DNA of 64,000 nucleotides from Limonium bicolor. Its lineage: Eukaryota > Streptophyta > Magnoliopsida > Caryophyllales > Plumbaginaceae. Within the stretch, counting starts at the first letter, position 1. The number at the start of each line of letters is the position of its first letter. Positions 1 to 11,739 of the stretch are shown piece after piece. A program made the position numbers and the translations under genes. The stretch covers positions 252,177,810 to 252,241,809 of the forward strand of contig CM041782.1 of the NCBI GenBank assembly GCA_023374045.1, given 5' to 3'. The notes beneath the pieces were generated by a model, which had not been told where the DNA came from, ran no database searches, and saw only the letters and a list, made by a program, of their open reading frames with translations.

Positions 1-868
1 AAGAGAGGCCAAACAAGGGTTTAGTCACAAAATTCGTTCTGCCTTTAAGCTAGGAAAAGATGGAGTTTTCGAAGAAATTTTACCTTAGAAGAACAAGGAG
101 ACCAAGGTGCCTCTAATGGTGGTGTTGAAACTTCAATGGGATATACCCACAAAATCGAAAAATGCTTGTTTTGGATTTTGGAAAGAGGAAGTGTAGCTCT
201 TGGAGAGAGGAACACATGGTGTAGTTTTTACAATTTTTGGAGAATGTATGAGGGAGTTACAAAGGAGAGAAGTGAGTTTTGTGTTGTTGTTTCTCAAGCT
301 GCCATGGAAAGCGTGGAGGGAAGGAGAAGAAGAAAAGAGAGTGGAGGGGGCTGCTTCCACGTGAGAGAATAGAATGAGAGGAGGAGAGAGTAGAAAAGTG
401 AGAGTGAGAGTTTTAAAATTGTTTTTGTTTGTTTGTAAATAGTGAGGAGTGTGAGAGAGTGAAATAGAGAGGGGGGGCCGGCTGGCCACCCACACACACA
501 CATATTGCACTTTTTATTTTAAAAGTGGACAATAACTCTTGGTTATTTATACTTCTACCCCACAACTTCCCGTTTTTTGACAGTTTTTACTAATCTCTCG
601 TTTTATTGATTTATTGGTTCTAACACTTCACTAATATTTATTAATAAATATTTAGTTGACCAAAATTGTTACGAGTCTATTTGACCGCTTAAAGACACGT
701 TTTCCCGGTTACCTCGAAAAACGCAGCTTTAAGGTGTCGTTAGTGATTTAATCCGTTTTAAGGATCCGCTTTTCTTCGGGACTTGTTCCCTAATAATTAT
801 TTATTCTTAATTAAGCCTCTAAATTACTTATTAGCCTAATTAATCATATTTTTAATACGGGTTATTCA
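1..868 (-). repeat. 3' LTR of element A (partial)
   Basis: This matches 10343-11210, the start-side part of A's 5' LTR, with scattered substitutions and one-base indels. The remaining roughly 2.9 kb of the LTR lies left of the window. The LTR boundary is the CA at 867-868, directly followed by the polypurine tract complement. Confidence 0.9.
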
Positions 869-1323
869 ATCTACCCCCCTTAAGAACTTTGCCCTCAAAG
901 TTGCTCAAGGTTAATAGTTTGATTATTCTACTCATTAGGCAAACCAATTGTCCTAATGCATCTTTCTACACCTATGAGGTGTTTACTTCATTCCGCATTA
1001 CAAGCATACGCAATTCGAGTACAGTACACAATTCAGGCATCATACATGATTCTCATACACAATACATCGTTTCCATTCATACCATACCAATACACAATAC
1101 ATACATCATTACCATTCGCAATACACAGTACAATCCACGATGCACATTACACACACATTGCACATATACATCTTCACTACACATTACACATACATACCAA
1201 GTTCACTTGCACTACATGGCCATACAAATGCAATGCTTACCCCGAAGCAATGCAAAAGCAAAAGGGCTCTACCCCCCTTAAAAAGGGGTACGACCCGTAC
1301 CCGTATATTACATACTAGACTAT
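869..1323 (-). promoter_or_regulatory. 3' untranslated region of element A with two polypurine tracts and two hairpins
   Basis: On the minus strand the pol stop is followed by a hairpin at 1286-1302 (stem GGGTACG/CGTACCC) and a polypurine tract AAGGGGGGTAGA at 1268-1279. About 390 bases later comes a second hairpin (AACTTTG/CAAAGTT) and an identical tract at 870-881, abutting the 3' LTR. The LTR-adjacent tract is the expected plus-strand primer; the upstream one may be a secondary primer. The sequence between is AT-rich with CATACA-type repeats and no recognisable gene. Confidence 0.75.
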
Positions 1324-4300
1324 CTAGTCTATGAATAACTGTGGATACTTGGCCTTCATGGCATCTTCTAATTCCCATGTCGCTTCTTCGACATCATGGT
1401 TAGACCATAGGACCTTCGCATTCGAATAGACTTATGGCGAGTGTCTCTGGTCTTCCTATCAAGGATTCTCACTGGAGTTTCCACATATCTCATGTTTGGC
1501 TCTATGGAAAGTCTCTCTGGCTCTAAGACATGAGAAGGATCGGCCATATACTTCTTGAGTTGTGACACATGAAATACATCATGGACACGCCCCAAGTCCT
1601 CAGGTAATGCTAACCTGTAGGCTACTGAACCGACTCTTTCGGTGATGGTGTACGGCCCTACAAACTTTGGGCTTAGCTTGCCCTTCTGACCAAAACGGAA
1701 GACACCCTTCATAGGTGAAACTCGCAAGAACACTTGGTCGCCCACCGCGAACTCAAGGTCGCGTCGTCTCACATCCGCGTAGGATTTCTGTCTATCTTGG
1801 GCTGCCTTCATATTAGCTCGAATCTGTTGAACTTCGGCTTGTACTTGCTCAAGATACTCCGGTCCTATGATGACCACTTCGCTTGACTCATCCCAACACA
1901 AGGGTGTACGGCAAGGTCTACCGTATAGAGCTTGGAAAGGCGACATCTTAATCGAGGCGTGATAACTATTATTATACGAGAATTCGATAAGATGAAGCTT
2001 ATCTAACCAACTCCCCTGAAAGTCCAAGGCACATGCCGAAGCATGTCCTCCAGTGTCTGGATGGTCCTTTCTGTCTGACCGTCGGTCTGAGGATGGAAGG
2101 CGGTACTCAACTTCAGTTCTGTACCCAACGCTTCCCTTGTAGCTCTCCAGTATCTCCAAAAAATCTGGTGTCCCGCGGTCGGATACTATGGTCTTAGGGA
2201 CTCCGTGGTGTCTGATAATCTCCTTATCAAAAGCTCAGCCAGCCTTTACTACCTTCCAGGTGTCCTTTCATCGGTATGAATCGGGCAACCTTGGTAAGGC
2301 ATCTACTACGACCCAGATCATGTTGAGTCCTCCCCTAGCAGGTGGGAGTCCTACAACAAAATCCATGGAGATATCATGAAATTTCCACTCGGAATGGCCA
2401 TTGATTGTACCATTCCGCCCGGTCTGCGATGTTCAAATTTCACCTTCTGACATGTTAAGCATCTTAGCACAAATTCTGGTCACATCTGGACTTCATTCCG
2501 GACCACCAGAAGTACCTCTTCATGTCTTTGTACATCTTGGAGGCTCCCGGATGGACTGACAATGTAGAACTATGTGACTCTCGCAGGATGCGATCCCTTA
2601 GCTCTGCATTGCTTCGGGGGACGCATAGCCTGCATTCAACCGAATCAACCATCTTCATGTAACTTGAAGTCATACTTTTTCTTTTCAAATGTACCATTTT
2701 CGATCTTTTGTCTGATTTCGTTAGTAAGGGTCGTCAACTGAGCATCTCGCACCTCGTCAACCAAGCTAGAAGAAGCGAGTAGCGAATGGAGCGAGTGCTT
2801 CGACGGCTCAGGGCGTCGGCTACTACGTAGCCTTCCCTTCCTTATACTGCAGATTGATGTCGTAGTCTGAGAGAAACTCCATCCATCTTCCTGTCTCAAG
2901 TTGAGTTTTTCTGAGTGAATACATACATGTAAGCTCTTATGATCGGAGTAGATGGTGATGCTACCCCATAGAGATAGTGTCGCCATATCTTCAAGGCGAA
3001 GACAATGGCTCCTAACTCTAAGTCATGTGTCGGGTAATTCTCCTCTGCTTTTCAGCTGGCGGGAGGCATAAGCAACACCTTGCCATGCTGCATGAGTAGC
3101 ATCCCATTCCTTTGCCTGATGCATCACAGTAATACCTCAAATCCCCTTGTGCCCTCTGGAAGAGTAAGAAGGGCGCTGAGGTCAATGAGTCCTTAAGGCT
3201 CTGAAATGATACTTCGCACTCGTCTGTCCATACAAACGTGTGCATCCTTTTTCATCAATGTAGTCATGGGCTTAGCGACTTTTGAGAAGTCCTTTACGAA
3301 TCTCCGGTAGTAACCGGCTAGACCAAGAAAGCTCCGAATGTCGGTAACAGTCTTAGGTCTAGGCCATGATCGTACAGCTTCTTTTAGAAGGGTCAACTGA
3401 GATACCTGCGCTCGAGATGACATGTCCAAGGAATGATACCTGATCAAGCCAAAACTCGCATTTGGAGAACTTCGCATACAGCTGGTTCTCGCGCAGTGTC
3501 TCTAGCACTTTCCTCAAGTGAATTTCATGTTCCTCTGGTGACGAATATACAAGGATGTCGTCGATGAAGACCACAACCGAAGTGTCCAACTGCTCACTGA
3601 ATAAACGATTCATGAGGTCCATGAATTTTGCCGGTGCGTTTGACAAACCGAATGGCATCACTGTGAATTCGTAGTGGCCATATCTGGTACGGAATGCCGT
3701 TTTCTCGATGTCTTGCTCTTTGATTGCAATCTGATGATACCCAGAACGGAGGTCAATCTTGGAAAAGACCGATGCTCCTTTCAACTGGTCAAATAGGTCG
3801 TCGATGCGTGGCAATGGGTATTTGTTTTTGACTGTGACCGCATTCAGCTCGCGGTAGTCAATACAAAGGCGGAGACTACCGTCCTTCTTCTTCACGAAGA
3901 GGACCGGTGCTCCCCAGGGTGATACGCTCGGGCGTATAAACCCTTTGTCTAGAAGATCTCTCAATTGTTCTTTCAATTCAGTCATTTCAGCAGGTGCCAT
4001 GCGGTACGGTGCCCTGGCAATGGGACCGGTACCTGGCAATAGATCAATTTCGAATTCAACTGCTCTCGGTGGTGGCATGCCGGGTAGCTCCTTAGGGAAT
4101 ACATCGGGATACTCAGATATATCGGTACATCACTGAACTCTGGATCTCTCTCCAGGTCTTGCACATAACAAGATACACTTCTGGCCCTTTCTGAGCTCCC
4201 GGTACATAGCCATAGCAGATATAAGGGTGGTCGAAGGCTCTCTCGGTCTCTGGCGGTAAGATACAGTAACCCCAGAAGGACTCTTGAGCAGCAGTCGATG

Positions 4301-4679
4301 CTCGGCGCAGAGGATTCTACCCTTGTGCCGCTCCAACCAATTCATTCCAATGATTAGGTCGAATCCCAATCCATTGAATTCGATGAAGGAAATGGGAAAC
4401 GCCTCCTTTTTAATTTCGATGGTGGCTGATTGGTAGTATTTGGTACACTTTACTCGCTCCTTCGATGGGAGAGTAACCATGAATTCGGTATCTCATCCGC
4501 ATCTAGCTTCAACCTCTTCACGAAAGATGGTGATACGAAGGTGTGAGAGGCGCCGGAGTCGAATAACACATTGGCATCAATGCCATTTACTGGGAAGGTT
4601 CCCGTTAGAATGGTGCCGCTTCTGCCGGCTTGTGCTTCGGTGAGGATGCTCAGGTTACCTTCGGTACCGAGTCCACAAC
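1324..4679 (-). pseudogene. pol: pol of element A: protease, RT, RNase H, integrase, chromodomain (frameshifted)
   Basis: Domains on the minus strand, in order: aspartic protease (DSGASH near 4560), reverse transcriptase (about 3430-4080, with the FIDD active site), RNase H (about 2890-3260, with CDASGKG and SDHKSL), integrase zinc finger and catalytic core (about 1990-2700), and a chromodomain-like tail ending in PQLFID in the related copy. The reading frame breaks repeatedly, near 4140, 3430, 3240, 3030, 2650, 2470, 2100 and 1420, so no full polyprotein can be made. The start is set at the proposed splice acceptor of intron 3 (4680), because the protease frame has no ATG of its own near the expected start. 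The stop is TAG at 1324-1326. Confidence 0.9.
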
Positions 4680-5706
4680 CTATTGGATTCACAATTGGAT
4701 AAGTATTGATGGTGGACACAAGTGGAATTAAATCAACACTGCTCTTTATTGATAAACCAACCATCATACATACCGTGTCTCTAATACACGTTACTAATAG
4801 ATTACATGATACTAGGAATTTAATATTTTCTAAAGGTAAGGTTCAGGCGTCCTGGTTTCATGTGTGTGGCATTGATTATTGCCGGCGGTGCCGTATTCAA
4901 CTTGATCTTGTTGATCCCGTGATACAGCATCCGTGAGTTTCCACCCATGATTAGGACATCTCCTGATCTCAATACCAATTTCTCTGCGAGGTCCACACGC
5001 TTCTGCTCGCTATACAGGAATACGGCGTCATCACCAATGGACCAAGACACTACGGGCACTCCTTGTTCAAGAGATTCCGCTGTCTCGTCCTTGTCTTGGT
5101 GTAACCCAAGTCGTCCTTCTTTTTCATAGAAGTTGACGATACAAAGGTCCGCTTCAAGTGCGGGGATTGGTTCAGTTCACATTGTTGTGCAAGTTCAACT
5201 GCTTGAGTGATGAGGGTCTGAAACTCTGGTGGTATTGTCGGTGGCGTCGCTCCGTCTTGTGTTCGTGTCTCCTGGTATGTCTTGGTATAAGGATTCCAGT
5301 CCTTTCCCAAGCACATCATTTCAGCTTCATCTTCGCTCCACCGGGGAATTCGGGTGTGTAAAATCCACCTTGACCCGTTCCTAGCTCGTTGCATCGTCGA
5401 ATAATTGAGATTTGCGCTTCGGGTGTCAGGTATCCCCTTAATAAGATCATACCTGGGCGGATGACCTGACACTGTTTGTTGGTGTAGTCGTTGTTGGTGA
5501 TGTCGATCCTCTTGATTCAAGGTTACCGGTATTGGGTAACAGATACTAAAGTTTCCTATGGTTACAAATTTCATCTACGGTGAGTACTAGTTTCAACTAC
5601 TTCATTTCATGCTCAATAATCACTTCATTCATTTACTCATGCATTCATCATACAATTGCTTACTACTAGGCATGCTATTTCAAGGATTAAAGGTTTAGGT
5701 GATTAC
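4680..5706 (-). other. Proposed retrotransposon intron 3 containing the AlkB gene (element A)
   Basis: On the minus strand a GT donor (sequence CCAAG|GTAATC, at 5706) and an AG acceptor (CCAATAG|GTTGTGG, ending at 4680) enclose 1027 bases. The donor follows the gag tail in phase 1 and the acceptor restarts the protease frame in the same phase, so splicing would fuse gag to pol without frameshifting. Element B has the same arrangement with the same phase. This is inference from sequence; no transcript was examined. Confidence 0.6.
4820..5574 (-). pseudogene. AlkB-like 2-oxoglutarate/Fe(II) dioxygenase, frameshifted copy (element A)
   Basis: This is homologous along its length to the intact ORF at 27465-28223. 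Relative to that copy it has at least three small indels: near the 23rd codon, near the MMCLGK segment, and after the VELAQQCE segment. The C-terminal part (4820-5059) is still open and retains the distal iron histidine (SRMLYHG) and the cosubstrate arginines (RLNLTFR). The HQDKDE iron motif is readable in nucleotides but falls in the wrong frame. In the last roughly 235 coding bases I count about 10 substitutions against copy B, about 6 of them synonymous. A poly(A)-like AATAAA lies downstream, inside the proposed intron. Confidence 0.85.
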
Positions 5707-7171
5707 CTTGGCCGGATTTCGAACCGGGCCCATCGCGGTCAATCACATGCAGAACAGGCTGCCTCTGAGGTGCGCCTCTCTGAGGGCCCCGGGATCCCTG
5801 TCCCTGAGGTGCCTGGGCGGTGCATCGCCAGATGCCACCTCCTTGCCCTCTCGCTGCTTATAGCTCTGGAAGTTTCCTTTGGGCTTCCCATTCTCGGGCA
5901 TCGATTAGCAGTGTGCCCCAACTTCTGACAGTTGTAACACTTGATCTCCCTCCCGTAGCAATCCTTACCAGGATGGTCCTGGTTGCACTTCCTGCACACA
6001 TAGGTGCGGCCGTCGGAGAAGGTTTTGGCGGCTCCGGAGCTAGAACCTGAGGTTAGAGGGTTAGCACATGTGTGCGTGGGTATACTAGAAATGATACTTA
6101 TGAATACAAATTGGAATAGAATTTACCCTTAGGAGGGTGTGATCTCAGTGGCTTAGCTGCCACCGGTGCAGAATAACCAAGCTGAAGGATCTCAGCTGGT
6201 TTGCCCTGCTCAGCATGGGCACTGCTCTCACTTGGGGACTTCTTCTGAGAAAAGAAGTTCCCTTTCTTCTTCTTCCAGCTTTTACCCTGGTTCTGCTCCT
6301 CGGTGCTGGTGTTTTTGTTATTGGCCTTGCGCTTCAGCGCGGTTTCCTCATCCCTTAACTGGCAAGTGATCTCAACGCGGGAGGCCGCGTGATAACACTC
6401 CTGAAGTTTCAGGTATTAGCCGGGATGATGTTTAAGAAAGAATAAGGAAAAGATTCAAGGAATTCAAGGAATTGAAATGAATTGAATTGATACTAAGGGT
6501 CAACCGATATTTACCTGAAGGGAGGTAAATCTGGTATAGCCCATACCGTACCGAAGGCGATGGCTCAGACCGCCATAGAAGCGATCGACCAACACCTGGC
6601 CGGTGTATCCAAGATCGGGGAGGAGACGGATGGAGGTGAAGGTGCGGTAGTACTCATCCACAGACATCTTGTCTGTCATCTTTAAGGCGTCTAGCTCTAG
6701 CCTTTCTTCGTTTTACATGCTCCGGATAGTACTTGGATCGGAGGAGAGATGCGAAGGAATCCCAATCGAAGGTGGGGTCGCTTACATGCTCGTGCTTCAC
6801 CAATTTCCACCAATCCATGGCCGCATCCTTCAAGTAGTAGGCGGCTACTCTGACTCGAACTCCAGCAGGAGCTTCGAGTGTCTCAAAAGCGGTCTCCATT
6901 TCGGAGATGTACGCTTCTAGCTTAGCCGGATCACTCTCGCCCCTAAAGCAAGGAGGGCGGAGTTCCGCTACAGCTTTTACCCAGTTAGCTTCTCTGGGTG
7001 GAGGGGGAGGGGTTGGTCCCGTTTGAGTGTTGGTTTGCTGGATTGTTGTACGGCTTGTATAACTTGTGGTAGCATCTGTGCTACCGTGGCGGCGACGATC
7101 TCAGCTATCGTCTGCGCGCCGGTTCCATCTGAGGCTTCGCCTCTAGGTCGGCCTCGGCCTCTTCCTGACAT
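5707..7171 (-). pseudogene. gag: gag of element A, three exons, frameshifted
   Basis: The ATG at 7169-7171 opens an Arg/Gly-rich N-terminus followed by IAEIVAATVAQMLPQV. The retrotransposon gag core (LEAYISEMETAFETL, then DWWKLVKHEH) follows. Exon 1 is 6515-7171, exon 2 is 6127-6400 and exon 3 is 5707-6046, separated by short GT...AG introns at 6401-6514 (114 bp) and 6047-6126 (80 bp). Exon 3 has two CCHC-type knuckles (CRKCNQDHPGKDC and CYNCQKLGHTANRC). Breaks: a deletion and frameshift after the AVQQ segment, and a one-base loss just after the second knuckle. The tail (PQRQPVLHVIDRDG) runs in phase to the intron 3 donor. Confidence 0.85.
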
Positions 7172-7380
7172 CTGAATGTTTAACAGTTTCATTAGGCTCC
7201 GCAAGAAATGACTCAAAGGTCTTGGAATTTAAAAAGGTATCGTTCCAAGAACGTCAAGGGTATCCGTTGTTAACAACGGTAGTTCCTAGTTAGGTTTCTA
7301 GATATCCGTCTTAAGACGGTTGAAATCCTAACTCGGTAATCTCCTATGCTCGGTACTTTAGGACATCAGAGCGTAACTAC

Positions 7381-7392
7381 GCTCTGATACCA
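7381..7392 (-). promoter_or_regulatory. Primer-binding site of element A (initiator tRNA-Met type)
   Basis: The complement reads TGGTATCAGAGC, the usual plant initiator-methionine tRNA primer site. It lies five bases inside the 5' LTR end at 7398. Confidence 0.9.
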
Positions 7393-7397
7393 CTTTT

Positions 7398-10300
7398 TGT
7401 AACACCCCAACCGCTAATCCTATGCTTACCGTCTAATCGTCCATTAATCCTACGAGTTCGCAGCGGAAATTACTACTTACTACGGCGGGTGAAACAATGC
7501 CGCTAACCGCCCATACGGCTAACTAGGCTACTAATACTTACAGTGACGGTCTGATGAACATAATGTACCGAGCTACTAAATTAATTGCCAAAATACCAAT
7601 ACCAAATACTTACATCCTGGATCACCGAGTATTTAAAGTATATTCAATTACAATCTTTCAAGCTTACCAAAAGAATGAGTTTCTAAGCTACTCATCTATA
7701 CCAATGCTCTTTCCAATATCCAAAAAGGTGTACCCCATGGTACACCGGCTAATCAAAAGTTACAGCCATGTACTACTTAGTACACCCATCATAAATTCAT
7801 TGTTTACAATCAAAAGAAGAAAGAAAATAGACTACATCTCCATCATCTTGAGTACCTGCGTGTAGTAAAAATGGTGCCCCAAGGGGCTCAGCAAATTGCT
7901 GCGCATAAACTCCGCATATACCGATTGCTAGCAAGGGTACGCCGACTAATTGGCGACCGCTAAACATGCTTGTTCATTACTCATACATACATGCTTTACA
8001 TACAATCATACATACATTACAATACATCATTCACTTCAAGGCAACAATACAATAGAGTTCACAAAACTTACCTTCACAAGGTTAGCCAAATTGTGCATCC
8101 GGGTTAATCGGAATGCATATTACTCTTTTACTCATTACTTACTTCTTCTTACTTACAATTACTTACTTCCTTTTTACTTTACTTACTCATTCTTATTACT
8201 TACTTATACTCAAGTCAAGTCGTCGGGACCTCCGGCCTTGGGGACTACACCGTCCCACATCCGGGATTTACTTGACTCACTAATCCGGGATGCTACCCAC
8301 TTAAGGGATTTGGGCCGCGGACCAGTTTAAGAGTCAGGAATTGGAGCCAACCTCTCGTGACTCCGCATCCTCACGCGTGGCCGAAACTATATCGGACTTC
8401 TACTCATTCCAATTTAATTACCATTTTAAGTTAGGATGGTTAGATTGTTAGGAACAAGTTAGAAGTCCACACAATGAATAACGGTCACGGTACAATACAT
8501 ACATACATACATTCATATCATCCGTACATTTCATGAAGTATACAAACTAAGAATTAAAGAGAGTATACAACATCATACAACACTACATCATCACAAGTAA
8601 GCATATTAACTCCGATTCGTGCATTTATCTTTATTGGTGATCAATTAGCACACAACACACAAATCAGAGTAGCCATGATAGCATTCGGGGCATGAGGAAT
8701 TCATACCGTTCACCGTCGTACGTGATTCCAAACGTCCTTCGATGTCACAATTCAAATCCTAAGATATACATACAAATGAATGATTAACTAACTACAATTA
8801 CTTTACTTGTACTCACTATTCCCTAACTCATACTTACTAAGTCCTTACATTCCCTATACTTACATTTTATTTACTTACTTTTATCTTATTACAAAGGTTT
8901 ACTTACATATACATGTACGTATGTAGGTGGGTATATACATATATATATAATATATACTAGTTATAATCATTTAGTTTTTTTTTTTTTTTTTTGCAAGTTA
9001 TGGGTCGACCGACCCACCGACCGACCCAAGCCCTGGGTCGGTCCATTCCAGTAAGTTTCGTTTCTCTGAAATTTCTCCCGACCGACCCAGAACTATTCCG
9101 ACCGACCCATACACCTCTGGGTCGGTCCATTCCAGAAAGTTTCGGATCTGTTGTCCAAGCTCCGACCGACCCACCGACCGACCCAGCTCTGGGTCGGTCG
9201 AAGTCAGAAACTTCGACAACAGAAATTTTTGGTCCGACCGACCCACGACCGACTCACGGCTCCTGGGTCGGTCCATTCCAGAAGGGTTTATTCTCGTTTC
9301 TTAAGCTCCGACCGACCCACGGTCCGACCTGGCTCTGGGTCGGTCGGTAGCAGAATTTGCTACAGACATTAGTTTTCAATTCCAATTTCACCCATGTTTC
9401 CCCAATCTTCCTACATACATCCTAACATGTTTTTACCCATTTTAAACACTCTAACTCATGCTAATTCATCTCCTAATTCATCACACAACTCTATACCAAT
9501 TTACATGCATATTTTTCCTAGTTTCACTTCAACTCTCACTTAGTTTTCTCCCTTAATGCATCTTTGCTACAGATTTCAATCTAACTCTCTCCCAACAACA
9601 GCTCCCTCTTCTAATGTCATTTCTAACACTCCTAATGCATTACACACCTCTCATGACTTACCCACCGATCTAACTCAAACAAAATCTGTTACACTCTCAC
9701 ATGAGTCATCTAGTTTAATTCTCTAAGTGTTCTAATTCTAGACAAATTTTGCCATAACCTCCCTTGTAATTTTATACACTCACCACATGGTTTTACTCAC
9801 ATTTCAATACTTATCTCACCTGTTTCAATAACCAAGATTATACAAACTCCCATACTCAAATACTAATACCAAAACACTCATAAAAATTCCTGCACTCAAC
9901 TCCTCATTTCCCAATCTGTTTTACAAGTTTTAAGATGTTCTTTAAGGTTTAAAACCTTGTTTTCTCTATACACATTACACTACTATCACATTGTCATTTT
10001 CACTACTTAATTCAAACTTATAAAAATCTGTTACATACATATATACTCAAGACTACACAATGAGAGTTCTCACCTTGTTTTCCCTTCTAGATTCTTTCTT
10101 CTTCTTTCTTCTTCATTCTCTCTCTCGGTTTTAGCAATCTCACAAATCTAACACTACAACCCATACACAAATATATTTCAATACACCATTCAATGCTAAA
10201 TACTAACCCTAACCATTAATCAAGTTTTAATCTAGGTTTTAGGGTTTAGAAAACCTATTACCTTGCAAGAGCACAAGAGCTGTTTGGGTTAGCTCAAGAA

Positions 10301-11210
10301 CAAGATTTCTCACACCACCACAATGCCAAAATCGGCTGAAGCAAGAGAGGCCAAACAAGGGTTTAGTCACAAAATTCGTTCTGCCATTTAAGCTAGGAAA
10401 AGATGGAGTTTTCGAAGAGATTTTTACCTTAGAAGAACAAGGAGACCAAGGTGCCTCTAATGGTGGTGTTGAAACTTCAAATGGGATATACCCACAAAAT
10501 CGAAAATGCTTGTTTTTGGATTTTGGAAAGATGGAAGTGTAGCTCTTGGAGAGAGGAACACAATGGTGTAGTTTTTACAATTTTTGGAGAATGTATGAGG
10601 GAGTTACAAAGGAGAGAAGTGAGTTTTGTGTTGTTGTTTCTCAAGCTGCCATGGAAATCGATGGAGGGAAGGAGAAGAAGAAAAGAGAGAGTGGAGGGGG
10701 CTGCTTCCACGTGAGAGAATAGAATGAGAGGAGGAGAGAGAGTAGAAAAGTGAGAGTGAGAGTTTTAATTTTTGTTTGTTTGTAAATAGTGAGGGGTGTG
10801 AGAGAGTGAAATAGAGAGGGGGGGCCGGCTGGCACACCAACACACACATATTGCACTTTTTATTTTAAAGTGGACACATAACTCTTGGTTATTTATACTC
10901 TACCCCACAACTTCCCGTTTTTGACAGTTTTTACTAATCTCTCGTTTTATTGATTTTATTGGTTCTAAACCTAATATTTATTAATAAATATTTAGTTGAC
11001 CAAAATTGTTACGAGTCTATTTGACCCGCTTAAAGACACGTTTTCCCGGTTACCTCGAAAAACGCGCTTTAAGGTTCGTTAGTGATTTTAATCCGTTTTA
11101 AGGATCCGTTTTCTTCGGGACTTGTTCCCTAATAATTATTTATTCTTAATTAAGCCTCTAAATTACTTATTAGCCTAATTAATCACTATTTTTAAATACG
11201 GGGTATTTCA
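7398..11210 (-). repeat. 5' LTR of element A (3.8 kb)
   Basis: Minus-strand termini are TGAAATACCCC (end at 11210) and GGTGTTACA (7398). In element order it contains a poly-purine/pyrimidine leader zone with antisense open frames of low complexity (10451-10856), AT-rich sequence, an array of GC-rich palindromic units (8998-9362), a box shared with other LTRs near 8690-8720, and a U5-side segment with the palindromes GCCCC/GGGGC (7873-7886) and GGTGTACC/GGTACACC (7727-7746). There is no protein gene in it. Length and internal organisation match the LTRs of B, C, K and H/I, although overall sequence similarity is patchy. Confidence 0.9.
8998..9362 (-). repeat. Tandem array of GC-rich imperfect palindromes in LTR A
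   Basis: There are about five units of roughly 70-80 bases. Each has one or two CCGACCGACCCA motifs followed by the complement TGGGTCGGTC and then a less conserved spacer often starting CCAGAAA or CAGTAAG. Each unit can fold as a hairpin. The array is flanked by a T-run (8969-8992) and microsatellite-like TA repeats. Confidence 0.85.
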
Positions 11211-11722
11211 GAAGCGGATATGATCATAGTAAGAGACCGATAGCTATGTTTGGATAGCTAGGAGTGAAATGTAGATAGTAGAGAATTGTATAAGGCTTGT
11301 AGCCTTGTTGTAGAAGTGTACCAAGGGGTACACCATATGTATTTGGAGAACATGTAGTTGTGAGGAATGGGTAGATGTAGTCTCTTAATGAGTATGTATG
11401 AACTTGGAAGGAGTGTTGCATTTGTTTTTGGAACTTAGTAAACTCGGTATGTTATATTGTATTGTATGGCATTGTAATGGAGTATTGTATTGAATGGGAA
11501 GTTGTAGTACCCGGTTGTAATTGTAATAAGGATTGTATTTGTGTAGCACTCGGATATCCGGTCCATTAGACCGATGTTGTATGTAGTAGTAGCCTTGTTA
11601 GTCACGTGGGTGGCTAACGGCGTTGTACCACCCGCCGTTGTGTAAGTATATATCCGCTGCGTGAGTATGGATGTATAAGGAGATTGGACGGTAATGACGG
11701 TATTAGCGGTAGGGGTGTTACA
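11211..11722 (+). repeat. 5' LTR of element C, 3'-terminal fragment
   Basis: Nearly identical to 20832-21344, the end of C's 3' LTR. It starts exactly where element A ends. It includes the GTACC/GGTACACC palindrome zone and the U5 hairpin GTTAGTCAC/GTGGCTAAC. Confidence 0.9.
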
Positions 11723-11727
11723 AATAG

Positions 11728-11739
11728 TGGTATCAGAGC
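11728..11739 (+). promoter_or_regulatory. Primer-binding site of element C
   Basis: TGGTATCAGAGC, five bases after the LTR end at 11722. It is followed by a short inverted repeat (AGAGCGA...TCGCTCT) also seen after the primer sites of A and B. Confidence 0.9.

Larger units (their letters stand above)
1..11210 (-). mobile_element. Element A: Ty3/Gypsy chromovirus (Tekay-like) carrying an AlkB gene, partial at window edge
   Basis: Read on the minus strand the order is 5' LTR (7398-11210), primer-binding site, gag, AlkB-like gene, protease-RT-RNase H-integrase-chromodomain, polypurine tract and 3' LTR (1-868, cut by the window). The pol order (integrase after RNase H) defines Ty3/Gypsy, and the C-terminal motif ending VEEATWELED is typical of Tekay/Del chromoviruses. 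LTR termini are TGAAATA and GTGTTACA. A is inserted in the 5' LTR of element C: the right flank begins GAAGC at 11211, which continues at 20832 in C's other LTR. The matching left target duplication lies outside the window. Coding parts contain several frameshifts, so this copy is not autonomous. Confidence 0.92.

Noticed and set aside
8998..9362. CRISPR-like spaced repeats
   Set aside because: Plant nuclear context, repeats are palindromic with similar spacers, located inside LTRs, and no cas genes are present.
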